From assembly GCA_020086605.1 (NCBI GenBank), contig JACBWW010000023.1, forward strand, positions 4,081,292 to 4,145,291: a stretch of DNA of 64,000 bases, in the 5' to 3' direction. This DNA is from Lanius collurio (Eukaryota > Chordata > Aves > Passeriformes > Laniidae). A program made the translations under genes and the position numbers. Numbering within the stretch: the stretch's first letter is position 1; the number at the start of each line of letters is the position of its first letter. The notes below the pieces were generated by a model, which did no database searches, was not told where the DNA came from, and was given only the letters and a program-made list of their open reading frames with translations. Below are positions 23,942-35,000 of the stretch, piece after piece.

Positions 23942-24592
23942 CTCCTGGCTGAACCATCTCCTGGATGGACCTCTCTTCCTGCCTGTACCTGCATCCACTG
24001 AGAGCAATCTTTGATCCTGGCAGATGCAGCTTCCTCACAGAGCGAGGGATAAGTTTACCATGTCTCAGTTTACTCCTCAGTGGGCATGATCCACCTCAGC
24101 AGGGCTCTTTGCTTCATCCCTTTCATTCCTGGTGGGCTGCCCTGGGCAAGGAGCTCCAGAGATGATGCTTCTGCAAAGCATTTTCATGGTCTTGAGGTGC
24201 CCCCTGATCTCATTCCCCAGGGGACAAGGAGGAAGCCCACAAAGCACCTGCCTTCAGCCACGACAGAGCCATCACCCTCTTTGCCAGAAGTGGCCTTTGG
24301 TGCTGAACCATCCCAGCAGTGAGTTTCCTGACAGTGGAGGGAGAGGATTGACTTGCTCCACCCTGGATGTGGGAGGTTTGTGACTGGGAATCAGCCAAAA
24401 GAAGAGGCAAACTTCAGAAAAAAGAGGCAAGAGCTTCTTTGCAGTACATCTCCCTGCTCTCTGGCAAAGGTCTGCTGGATATCCTTCCTGCAAAACACCC
24501 TCTGCAGCGAGCAACAATTCCCTCGTGGACACTGTGCTTCAGCCTAAATGCACACATAGGGCAACTGCTGTCTTGTCCTGATCTGTTTTAAT

Positions 24593-24598
24593 ATTAAA
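24593..24598 (+). terminator. ADGRG3: polyadenylation signal of ADGRG3 (ATTAAA)
   Basis: ATTAAA about 650 bp after the stop. A T/GT-rich run (tattgtttgttgtttgc) follows some 50 bp downstream, as expected for a cleavage site near 24615. The convergent ZPD gene has its own signal only about 530 bp further on. Confidence 0.65.
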
Positions 24599-25131
24599 TC
24601 CCTGCCAGCTGTCTGAGCACTGTGAATTTAGTCTTTAATACCTAAAATATTGTTTGTTGTTTGCTTTATATTAGGGATTTATCAGTGGGCACAAGTCCTG
24701 CTGGCAATTTGCCTTGAATGAAAAGAGAAATGTCATGAATGAAGGGAGAAATTGCTAAGGATGAGTGCACACACACAAACATGTGCAGGCACAAAGCAGC
24801 CCTTTCTCTGCTAATGCTACATTGGTGTTGCACAGAACTATGCAAAGACCAGCTTTGGTAGGGCAGGTATCTAGAGTGGGGTACTTCCATCTCCCCACAT
24901 GCCAGGTTGACTCTCTGGGGAAGAGGGAAGCAGGAGGAAGGATCCTCCCTTCCCTAAGTACATACTTTGAGTTTAGAGACCGTGGGCCTGGAGGGGATAA
25001 GGTCCAAGAGACGCTACAGGGAACAGAAACTCTGATGCACCTCACCCTTCAAACACTGTTTGCATCCAACCATTACCCCCTTCCCTACAACACCCATAAA
25101 GACACAGCAAGAGCCTCTCTGCTACTTCATG

Positions 25132-25137
25132 TTTATT
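25132..25137 (-). terminator. ZPD: polyadenylation signal of the ZPD gene (AATAAA on the minus strand)
   Basis: TTTATT on the plus strand reads AATAAA on the minus strand, beginning only 16 nt after the TAG stop (25154-25156). This predicts a 3' UTR of only about 30-45 nt. Very short 3' UTRs are known from zona pellucida mRNAs such as mammalian ZP3. Confidence 0.75.
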
Positions 25138-25153
25138 GGGAAACAGCTGTTTC

Positions 25154-28100
25154 CTAAGCCATTCTCCGGCCCACGCTGACGGCTGCAGCAGCCACGGTGA
25201 GCACAGCGAGCACACACAGCAGAACGAGGGCCCCAGAGAGCCACGGGCTGGGTCCTGCCAAAGAGGAGAGATTTGGTTACGTATCTGGGTGCCCTGAGCC
25301 AGCTCTGAGCCCTGGCGTGGCACGTCTGCCTGGGGATAGATTCAGGGGGGTCATCTCCTGTGAAGGGCAGGAGCCACTGCAGCTGGGGGTACTTTGTGAT
25401 CCTGAGGGCATTAATGGGACTCAGTCACCTCAAATGGCCTCCACCCACCCCTGCTGCCCAGGAGTTCCACACTGCTCAGCATGCATGCGTGGTCTGAGCC
25501 ATGCTGTAGGTGGGCTTGCCCTGCTCCTGGACTGCTGCATGGATCTCCTGGACTGACCTCGGTGCTCAGGAGGACATACGTACCCGCTGGGTCCTTCTGG
25601 TCAGTGCTGGAATGATGGGTCTCTGCTCCTGAGGAAGGAGCAGCCAGCAGGTGGATGGGCCCATAGGAGACAATCCTGTTGTAGTCATCTGCCAGTGCCC
25701 GCCTGTTCCTCCAGTGCCTGGGACATTGCTGTCAACAAAGCCAAGGAAAGGGTGATGGGAGGGCAGGGGAGAAGTACCCTGCACCCAGGTCATCCTGTTG
25801 ACCTCCCTTTCTTTCCCAGTGAAGAGGGAAAGAAGCTCTCTGGTGGGTTCAGGCCCTCGTACCTTTGGTTCAGGGCACTGGGCTGAGCTCCTGATTCTGG
25901 GAAGTGTTTATTTTGTGAGGCACCCAAAACCAGAGCAAAGCTCCTTCTCCAAGCAGCGGGCCTAGGGAAGGGAGGTCCCACACCCAGCCAGGGCATGGTA
26001 CAGACCAGTGAGGGAGCTCACCTTGGCACAGGGCTCTGGGCTGTCAGGAAGACAGAGCTGGACACGGCAGTGCAGGAACACCTCAGGGTAACCAACAAAC
26101 TGAAACATCTGGAAGCTGAATTTGGCAGAAGTGCTCTCTCCAATGGCATTCAGATAGGTCACTGTCTCATCATGGGGACACCTGGGACATGAGGGCCAGA
26201 TCAGTGGGTGGCAAATGAGGCAGAGCATCCCAGCCTGGGACACCACATCCCCCAGGGGCTGGATGCAGCCCACAGGCTTAACTGAACAAGTCTATTTCTA
26301 TCTCAATCCTTGACACACTGTGGTGCAGGGGGACTGGATGGGCTGGGAGCACTGCACTCACCCCTGCTCAATGAGCTTGTGCTGCACGTCCTGGTGTGGA
26401 TCCACGCTCGGCGTGGCCCAGCAGTCCAAAATACTCAGCAGGAAGTACTTGACCTGGTGCTGCCCTTCCATCTTCAGCAGGACATAGAGTGTGTCCGTGA
26501 GGGGGACAGCCACACTTGGCAGGTGATAAGGCTGGAGGTAGGAGGGGGACTTGTACAGTCTCATGCTGACGTTGAAGTGTCCTTCTCTGACCACGAACTG
26601 TACCAGCCTGAGAGCAGAGGATGAAGAGCTCACAAACAGAAGAAGAAGATGGGAAGGACATAGCACAAGTGAAGCCACCAGAGTGCCTGGCATTGCTCTC
26701 ACAGCTCTCTAGAGGTTCCCCAGGGCCTTTGCAAATTGTCTCACTGAATCTACTTTTCTCCAAGCTCAAAGACACCATGCCAGCAGCAAGGGGAAATGGG
26801 ACACTCACTTGTCAACAGCAGTGAGAGCAAAGGGCAGTCTCACAACCTGCTCGTAGGCATAGATGCAGGAGAAGTGCACCTCAAGCTGAAAACTCCGGGA
26901 GATCATGGCCCTGCGGGCTTCCTGCTCTGACTCAATGACGTTGGAGTACGAGACGTGGGAGCTGTTTTGCTGGAACGACACAGAAATCAAGTCTCCAGAC
27001 CATGACTAAAGCCATACACAGAGCTGCAAGTTCAGAGGCTGCAATTCAGCTATGGCTACTCCAGGCCTGGATTTCTGATGGGGTTTTCTAGCTTGTGTCT
27101 GGGGGCTGCTGGCACAGGAGTCACTATAGTGAGCACAGGTGAGCTCTTCTGTGCAATGCAGAGCTGGAGCACCATTTTCTCTGCACCCTTCCTGCTCCAT
27201 GAAGCAAGTGAGGGATCAAGGGGCCATGGCTGCAGAGCTCAGAGGATGTTTCCAGAAAGCAGAGGGCTGTTATCAGCGCAAAATGAGACTTCCAAGCTCT
27301 CCTAAATAAGACAAAATGTGCTGCCAGCAGGGATTTGGCAGAGACAGAGCTTTCTGACATCCGCAGGGAAGACTTTCAAGGGGAATGAAAACTTTATAGC
27401 ACCCAGAAGGAAAAGCCTTTGGGGCTGCCCTTTGCTGTCCCCCTTCAGCACGTCTGCTCCTCTCACAGCTTTGGATCTATGGATCCTCACCTGGATTACT
27501 GATCCACAGGCAGTGTGGTTTTCACCTGTGAGAGTGGCTGCAAAGAACAGCTCACCCTCTTCTTCCTTCTCTGAGACCTTGCATGCCTGGTTCTTCAAGT
27601 GGACAAGCTCCAGCGGGATTTTCAAGAGCTCAAACACCTCCTTCCTCACCATCATTTTCATGTGCTCTTCCTCACAGGCCAACTTCAGTACCACATCTGG
27701 GGGAAAAAGCCATCTGCAATAGCAATAAGGGAGAGGCCTGAAGGAGCCCTAGGTCAGCTGAGGGCTGGCACAGTCCCACAGAGCTCAGCAGCTCCTCGTT
27801 CCATCCTCAGTGCAGGATGCTGTAGGGCTCTTCAGAGACAATGGGCAAAGAACAGTCTGGTTCCTTTCGAGGGCTGAACCCCCCCAGTCTGTCAAGAGCA
27901 CCAGACAGGGACAGTGACCCTCTCCTTCAGAGGAAGACACAGTTTTTGGTCAGTGTCTGGAAGGGGCTTCACTGTGTCTGTGCCAGGGTGCACGTGCTTG
28001 TTCTGAGACTGTGAGGCAGCTGAACCCTGCAGCATGCCCTCCTACACCATGGCACAGCCAAGGAATGAAGGCTTGTAGGGAAGAAAAAAACCAGTGAGTG

Positions 28101-29889
28101 GCTGGGTCTTGTACCAGCACGTAGCCAGGATATGGTTATATTGGTGGGGAATGCACCTGAACCAGGAGCTGGGATGTGCTCCAGGAAACACCAGTGCACG
28201 GTGCCCACCACCCTTCCCTCTGGTGCCCATGGACAGACTGAGGAGGGCTCACCAGCATTCCCAGCCCTACCTTGGCAGAATTCCCCTGTGAAGCCTGGCT
28301 TGCAGCTGCAAACTGGTCTGTCCTCTGTCACCTGGCACTGCCCCTGGTGCTGGCACGGGTTTGGCAGGCAGGTGTCTGGGCTCCTCTTGACAAGGAGGGC
28401 AACCCCTGGCCCCAGGCTATGGGTGCTTGCCAGCTCACCTGCAGCAAAGGAAAGGCAAGGAAGCTGAAATGCAGCAAGAATAACTCCCTGATAAGAGATT
28501 TGAGAACTCACCCCACTGCAGGAAACTTTGCACAGTTCTCAAGGGCTGAGATCCTTGCCTAGAGCCAGAGCAGACACATTTGAGGAAGAACCTGCTGCCT
28601 CAGCCTGCTGGGAGGCTGTGAGACCTCCTCAGCATGGCTGTAATCTGGATCAGAGCCATGGGGCCTGTCACTGTCACCAAGCAGCATGGTGGCACATTGC
28701 AGCAACTGTGCCCATTTCCATGGGTTACACACCCTCTGTGGCTGGGGTGGAGAGCCTGCAGTTTCTGCCCATTTTTCTGGCTCCTGCACCCCAGTTCCTG
28801 CCTCACTGAGCCCTACTCTGCTGTTCTGCCTTAACAGCCTTCAGCTGTGCCCTGAATGAGGAACTTGAACACGGATCAGGTGAGGGTTTGAACTCTCCTT
28901 TCCATACTACCCATCCATGACCCAGCAGGGACAGAGCACAGGGACACTCACTCTTGTTGCCTTCACAGCCAGCCAGGCAGAGCACAGAGAGCAGCAGCAA
29001 ACATCTCACAATCCTTTCCTGGAAAAAGAAGCAGACTCCAGATAACTCAGATTTGTTATTACATTCACTGGAGATGTTTGCAGTCATTCAGAAAGAGTGA
29101 ACCCTCAAGCATGGGTGCAATAATTTCTGTACTGTATTTCCTAGGTTCCATGGCACAAAGTCATTTCCCACCCGAAAGGGCCTGATCAGCCTTCCCCCAG
29201 CAGGTTAACACAAGGGTCAAACACTATACTGAATTTAGGCAGCTATTTAAGAAAGAGGAGGTGGGAGAAACAAGCCCTTAGACCCTCAGGGATGTGCAGA
29301 GAGTGAAAAAGCCACATTTCAGTAAGAACAGGCAATTTAAGTAAAACTGCACAGCTGAGGCATCAGTCTGGGCTCCCCAAAGAGGAATGGAGTTATCATT
29401 TTCCCACTACATCTCTTTTGAAGAGTTAGGATTTGCAAAAGGATCCTCACTGTTCCAGTAAACCATATCTACAACAAGGAGACAACAGGATAAAAAACCA
29501 AACCCAAAGCCTTGAACACGACTAAAATTAGTGTCAAAAAGACTCAGATTAAGTCAGTATCTTCGGCTGGTACAGATAATGGGTTTCTTTGGGAAAATTA
29601 ATGGCACCATGCTGGATTAGCCCTGGACACCAGATACTCTTTATCAGAGATGTGGATGTGAGTCAGCCAGGACTGGTGGCTGGGCAATGCTCTGTCAGTG
29701 CTCTGAGAGCAGGGCAAAGCCAACATCAACCCCCCCCCTCACACAGCACACCCATACCTGCCTCCACCAACCCTGTGCCACTGTGACTGCCAGACTGCTG
29801 GGCAAGGAGGGTTCATTCCCTGCTCTGCTCCTTGCTTGCTGCAGCAATCCGGAGAGATCCCACCACCCTGTACTCATCCCACTTACCAT
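25154..29889 (-). CDS. ZPD: zona pellucida domain protein, ZPD type, 418 aa, 9 exons
   Basis: Predicted egg-coat (vitelline membrane) glycoprotein, made as a membrane-anchored precursor and released by furin-type cleavage. Exons in transcript order: 29889-29887 (ATG only), 29018-28952, 28438-28271, 27696-27491, 26969-26809, 26607-26362, 26181-26022, 25728-25584, 25254-25154. All are GT-AG and in phase. Order of parts: signal peptide MERIVRCLLLLSVLCLAGCEG; an EGF-like module with six cysteines (C47-C78); a ZP module (about 84-339) with N-glycosylation sequons NHT, NSS and NVS; a RNRR cleavage site (344-347); an external hydrophobic patch VSYGPIHLL (357-365); a transmembrane helix (393-413); and the short tail GRRMA. 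The EGF plus ZP layout, length and position in the ADGRG3-DRC7 interval fit avian ZPD. A different EGF-ZP gene is the main alternative. The final acceptor choice (25728) is supported by completing the ZP cysteine pattern (CAKQCP). Confidence 0.87.
25584..25728 (-). other. ZPD: ZPD exon 8: consensus furin cleavage site and external hydrophobic patch
   Basis: Encodes QCPRHW, then RNRR, then the hydrophobic patch VSYGPIHLL. In ZP proteins this patch blocks premature polymerisation until the C-terminal propeptide is cut off at the furin site. The acceptor CAG|CAATG is preferred over a second AG 11 nt downstream, because only the former keeps the reading frame and supplies the last ZP cysteine. 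Confidence 0.78.
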
Positions 29890-29976
29890 TGCCAGGCTGC
29901 ACTCTGCTCCTCCATCCACCACTGCCCTGGCTCCTTCCCCTTCAGGGTGGGTCATCACACTCGAGGCTGCTCTGTG

Positions 29977-29984
29977 CCTTATAT
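29977..29984 (-). promoter_or_regulatory. ZPD: TATA box of the ZPD promoter
   Basis: ATATAAGG on the minus strand lies 88 bp upstream of the ATG, placing a start site near 29950 and a first exon of roughly 60-65 nt that ends with the start codon. Zona pellucida genes are typically TATA-driven with an oocyte-specific (FIGLA/TCF3) E-box upstream. A CAGCTG E-box is present at 30067-30072, about 85 bp upstream of the TATA. Confidence 0.65.
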
Positions 29985-30066
29985 TGCCTTCTGGCAGCTC
30001 ATCCCTCTCCCCCACGCAAACACGCTGCCTCTGGGATTGCACAAGAGCCAGTTTAGCATCCCTCGG

Positions 30067-30072
30067 CAGCTG
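30067..30072. promoter_or_regulatory. ZPD: E-box CAGCTG upstream of the ZPD TATA box
   Basis: Palindromic E-box about 115 bp upstream of the inferred transcription start. FIGLA/E12 sites at such positions control ZP1-3 in mammals. A six-base motif is weak evidence on its own, so this is an inference from gene class. Confidence 0.35.
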
Positions 30073-30430
30073 GGGAGGAAAGGAGCCTGTGAAAGTCCAT
30101 CCTCCGGGCACGGACAGCTTCCAATGAGCCAACAGCTCGTGAATGCTGACCCAATTCATGGCCCTGATAGGATCCCAAACAGGGAGGAACAGCAAACCCC
30201 TCAGGAATCTGGGGTCTGTGCATCCAGCTGGTTTTGTGGTACCTGTTTTTGATGCAGCAAAAACAACATACCACAGTGGCACATGCGAAGGCCAGATAAC
30301 TTCGGGTGCCAAGTACACACAGTTTTGGAACCACAACATAGATTTGCCTTATCTGTTTTTTTATTGACTTCTGGCATCTAAGAACTGCTGAGAAGTGCTG
30401 GGGAGAGGTGGAGGGTCCTACCTCACTTAG

Positions 30431-30660
30431 TTTCATAGAATATCCTGAGTTGAAATGCACCCACCAGGACTGAGTCCAACTCCTGGCCCTTGCACAGGAC
30501 CACCCCAGCAGTCCCACTCTGCATCTCTCAGAGCATTGTTCAAATGTTCCTTGAACTCTGGCAGGTTTGGTGCTGTGACCATTTCCCTGGAGAGCCTGTT
30601 CCAGTGCTCAACCACCCTTTAGGGAAAGAACCTGCTCCTAATATCCAACCTTAGCCCCCA
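30431..30660 (-). repeat. CR1 LINE 3'-end fragment
   Basis: Antisense CR1: 'tttcatagaatatcctgagt', 'actgagtccaactcctggcc', 'cctgttccagtgctcaacca' and 'cctgctcctaatatccaacc' follow the same order as the copy at 283-536. It sits in the ZPD-DRC7 intergenic region. Confidence 0.9.
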
Positions 30661-30907
30661 CCTCCTGCCCTTAACACAGCTTCATGCCATTTGTGCAACA
30701 GTAACCATCTGCCTTAATCACTCAAAATGATGCTTCTTGATATATTTTGACTGTGCATTCCCAGAGCTTTAATTGCTACAGTGACCTTAACAGAACACCT
30801 AGTGTGAACATCTGCCCATCAACCCATATTTTTTCTTAACCACAACAACAAACCAGAAAAGAAGTGTTTAGCACCTGACCCTGCTTACAGCCTAATGAAC
30901 TGCCAAT

Positions 30908-31043
30908 TAAAAATCAAATAGAAAAAAAAAATTAAAAAGTAAAACGAAAATAGAAAAAGGAAAAAGAGAAAGAAAAAGGAAAAGGTAAAAGAGAAGGGAA
31001 AAAAAGAGAAGAAAAAAAAAAGAAAAAGAGAAAAAGAAAACAA
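30908..31043 (+). repeat. polypurine A/G tract
   Basis: About 130 bp are almost pure purine on the plus strand (gaaaaagg, aaagagaa and similar), with only scattered T and C. It lies between the ZPD promoter and the CpG island of DRC7. Such mirror-like homopurine runs can form triplex DNA and exclude nucleosomes, but no function can be assigned. Confidence 0.9.
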
Positions 31044-31129
31044 GTTGTCTTGCCATCCCTTAGTCCTAGCTTTTGGGTAAGTGCCTCTGCAACAAAGGAA
31101 GAGGATGACTAGGGGTGACTTTTATTTCA

Positions 31130-31770
31130 GGGGAGCCGAACTCGTGAGTTTCGGAGCAGGTCTCGGAGTGCGAAGGCTCAGCCGTGGTGGCGGGCAGGGG
31201 CTGGCCGGTGTCTCCTGCTTTTCTCCCCTTTTTCCCTTCTCCCAGCGGCCCCGGGGCGCGGTGTTGGGGGCCCGGCGGGGGCTGGGGCAGCGCCGAGGGT
31301 GCGCGGGGGTCCCGAGGTGCTTCCAGGCCCCGGGGCTGTGGCGGGGAGCGCTGGGGGAACCCTGGAGGTGTCCCGGCCGGGTTCGTGAGGCGAGAGAGCC
31401 GCCCGGGTGCCGCGGCGGTGGCGTTGCCAAGGTGAGGGAGCGGAGCCGCGCCGGGCCCGGAGCGGCCGCGCTGCCCTTGGAGCCGAGGGTGAGGGGGCGG
31501 CGGAGCGGGGCAGGGCCGGGAGCGGTGCGGGGCCCCCCGGGCAAGGTCTGTGCCTCCCTGTGCCCGCCGTGTGCCCCGCTCGGGGTCAGCCTGACCGCAG
31601 GGACGGCACAAAAACACCCCCGCGCCGGCGGGTGATACACGGCAGCCGCTGCCCTTGGGGGCTGCCGGCTCCGCAGAGCGTCCCGCTCCCTCCAAGGCCC
31701 CTGCGCGGCTGCGGGCTGGGACACGGTCGGTGCCCAGCGGATTGATGGAGCTCCTGCCCCGCCAGCAGCA
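31130..31770 (+). promoter_or_regulatory. DRC7: CpG-island promoter and 5' non-coding exon of DRC7
   Basis: A dense CpG block with no TATA. A donor (gttgccaag|gtgagg) ends a likely first exon at 31431; other donors further down the island are possible. The next exon would begin after the acceptor tag at 32051-32053, ahead of the ATG at 32065. The minus-strand open frames across the island (31066-31859) are GC-driven and unsupported. Confidence 0.6.
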
Positions 31771-32064
31771 CCCCCGGCAGGAGGGAGGACACGGGTTATG
31801 CATTCTGAACATGGGGATGTGCCCTGCCGTACCGAGCCAGGCTCTGCCTGCTGTGCCACGCTTAGGGCCGTCCAGGAACGCGGAGCCGCTTATTTACCAA
31901 ACCCAGCCCAAACTCCGCGCTCTCCCTTTACTGTCGTGGTTCTGGGTGGCTCAGCCATGCTCATGTACCAAACCACTGCACCACGATGTGTTTCTCTATT
32001 CCTGTGCAGGTGGGTCCCACCCCTGAATTCACCTGGTTTGTGCGTTCCTGTAGTGCCAGGCAGA

Positions 32065-35000
32065 ATGGAGGCCCTGAAGGAGACGGAGGAAGTGGGGCAA
32101 ACACCAGAAGATGTGAACTCTTTAAATATCAGTGATTTCCTTGATAACCTGGAGGCAGATATAACTGTGGAGGAAACCTCTGTCCCAAGTGATGTACCGT
32201 AAGTCGCGTGTGTCTGCCCACGGCTGGGATGAGCAGAGATGTTCCCTTTGGGGCCCAAGGATGATTGCACAGGTGTGGATGGCATGTGTGGTCCCCCTGC
32301 ACAGGGATGGGAGTGAGAAAGTTTCATGTGCCTGACGAGTTTGTCCAAGAGCATGCATGTGCAAGTAAGACAAGGTAACTTGGTTGATTGTACATCCATT
32401 CACCACTGTATAAAGATCCCCTGAGACTCTGGGTATATGCCAGGTTGCCATTGCTCCAGAGATGTGTGGCTGTGTCAAAATCATACCCTTGGATATGGTC
32501 CCCATTTTTTGCCTGTAAAACAGGGAAGCCCTGCCATGTTTTGATAGCAGGTCACCTTGCCTGTATTGCTCCTGGCTTATTACTTGTGTCTCTCTGCCTC
32601 TCCCTGCCACATAAGAGGTTTTGACTGGAGCTCCATTGACACATCCCACTTACCATCTTCGTACAAGACAAATTCCCGGCAGGAAAAGGAACTGCTGCAG
32701 CTTGCTGACACTTTCCTTGAGCAGTACACTCACCTCTGCCCTGACCGCAAGCCGCTCTTCGTGCACCCAGTCAACGAGTGTGGTGTGCAGGTATGGGGTG
32801 CTGTGGGGCTGGGCCACAGCACAGGGAGCACTTGGCTTCCATAGTGCCAAATGCTGTGAAAAAACAGTAGTCCCTCCTACCCTCCTTCCTGGCTAAAGGG
32901 AATGGGAACCTGCTGGCTGAACCCACAGCCCCTGAGCAGGCACACAGAGCACCAGGAACACCCTGGCTATCCAAATCCATGAGCACATTGTGCCATATAA
33001 ATGGTGATGTTGCCCTGTGGGCTGCAGAGTGATGCTTAGGAAACAGGAGAGACCACAGAAACATAAAGAGAAGTGAAAGAAACATGAAATAGATAAGGCT
33101 CAGGCTCAGCCACAGATAGGGAGTATGGATGCAGAGTTAGATCTTACTCTGAACTTCACAGAAGTTACAGGGAAGGAAGTAAATGTGGAAGTTTGTGGTC
33201 TGGTTTTGTTTTTGCTGGACCCAAGCTGTACAACTGTTGTCTAGTTCTGGACCTGATGTTCCGCCTGGGCACCTGGAATTGCTACTGTGTACTAGCTTTC
33301 CCCAACATTTGTTGTATCATTAACATGCAAGGCAAAAAAAAATGCTGGAGTATGTAAAAGCCAGAAAGGGCAGTAGCTATTTGACTTGCTTGAAAATGAA
33401 GAGAAGAACTGGCTCACATTTGGAATGTGTCTGAGATGAGCTTGAAGTTTCAGCCACAGGCAAGCAGATGGCCTCCCAACCCCATGAAATTTCCATCTTG
33501 GAACTGGAGAGAAGGGATACTAATGCTGGTGATGTGCTCTAGGGAGGTCCTGAACATGAGCTGCAACATCCAGGGGTGGTCTGAGGATGGCTTTGGACAA
33601 GAGACTCTGCCAAGGGCCCGTTGGCTAACCAAAATCCTCTTGTTGCCTTGCAGAAGTTTGTGAGCACGACATTGAGGCCAACCCTGCTGCCTTTCCCAGA
33701 GCTGTACTACTGGTCAGGCTGTGCCAGCTTTGTCTGTGATTACCTCATCATGGAGCCCCTCAAGTGCCCAATCACACTGGTAAGAAAGGGGCTGCAGTCC
33801 CATCAGAGACATAACAGAGCTGACAGAAGGACCTCTCCATGGGGAGGTCCCAGTGGCTGGGCTTACAGAGGTCTTTGACACTTCCACCATCCCATCACTA
33901 TTTAGGCAACCCCCCGATTTTCCCAGCCTCTGTGCACTCTGTTGGACTCACAATCCCAGTGCATGTTCAATGTGGTACCTTCTAAGTGATTAAGCACCAT
34001 TTCTTCAAGACCAGACCCTGCTTTCAGCCAGCCCAGATGAGCAGCTGGTGCACTGTGGGAGGCAATGGCTGACAAGCTTCCCCTCCGAAAACCAAGACAC
34101 CTTGGAACAGAACAGCACATAAACCCCCTAGGGAATGATACTTGACATCAGTGACCCATTCTTAGGGACTTTTAGGCATTTCTATTCCCATATCTGGGGA
34201 TACTTTGGGATGGCTGAAGGGAGATTTCTAGTTTAGCAAAAAGGGATGATGCCAGAGTTGCAGCAAGTTCTTGATGAGAGTCAGCTAAGAGAACACACTT
34301 CTTGCTAGCAAGGACTGCAGAGTGACCCAAACAATCTACACCAGCCACAGACTGTCCCTAGAGTCCCAGGGTCTCAAGAGGAGCTCTGGCATTTTGTGAC
34401 CACTGAGAAGGTCTCTCTATTTAGCAGATGGAGACTGCCTTGATCACCCTAGGTGGTATCTGAGATCTGAGTGGGAGTAGAACCTCTCTGTATGCAGTAT
34501 GTGTGTACTGATCTTTTTTTGCTCTCCAGTGAGGGCCAGAAGAAAATATATTTCCTCCTGTGAACTCTAATTTAGTTTATGGGTGTTTTCCTTGGAAATA
34601 CTGGAGCCAGAATAGCAGGAGACAGAGGGAAATCCCATTCCAGGATTGTGATTAGCATTAGGTTTTCAGCAGTTTGCTGAGTTTGTCATGCCCTTCTCTT
34701 CCCATGGGTAAATTTGTCACCAGATTTGGGGTCACAGTTTCCCCAGATCACTTTCTAGGGGACTTTCAGAGTATGTGCCTTTTAAATGAATGTTGTATAA
34801 CAGATTCCCAATGCGTGCAGAGCCCAGGGATGTGGGCAGTGCCTCTCTCCCCTGCTCTCTGCCTGGTGCATGTTTCAGCTCCATGTGACAAGCACTGTGA
34901 ACTTGCATCTCTCTCTGTCAAGCCCAGTTCACTCTATTCCCCAACCACCATCCTGAAATACCAGCGAGGGAACTGCTTTGACTTCACTGTGCTGCTGTGC

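Noticed and set aside
29019..29087. Extended ZPD N-terminus starting at the ATG at 29085-29087
   Set aside because: The bases before 29018 form a clear pyrimidine tract and CAG acceptor on the minus strand, and an ATG|GTAAGT exon 1 with TATA box fits at 29889. The upstream peptide would be polar and would bury the signal sequence.
31418..31440. RFX X-box at the DRC7 first exon (GTTGCCAAGG)
   Set aside because: Only the left half-site matches. The right half (AGGTGA) does not fit RGYAAC, unlike the full site in KATNB1.
31066..31859. Minus-strand open frames of about 245 codons in the DRC7 island
   Set aside because: Two overlapping frames, Pro/Arg/Gly-rich, no known motif. GC content alone explains them.
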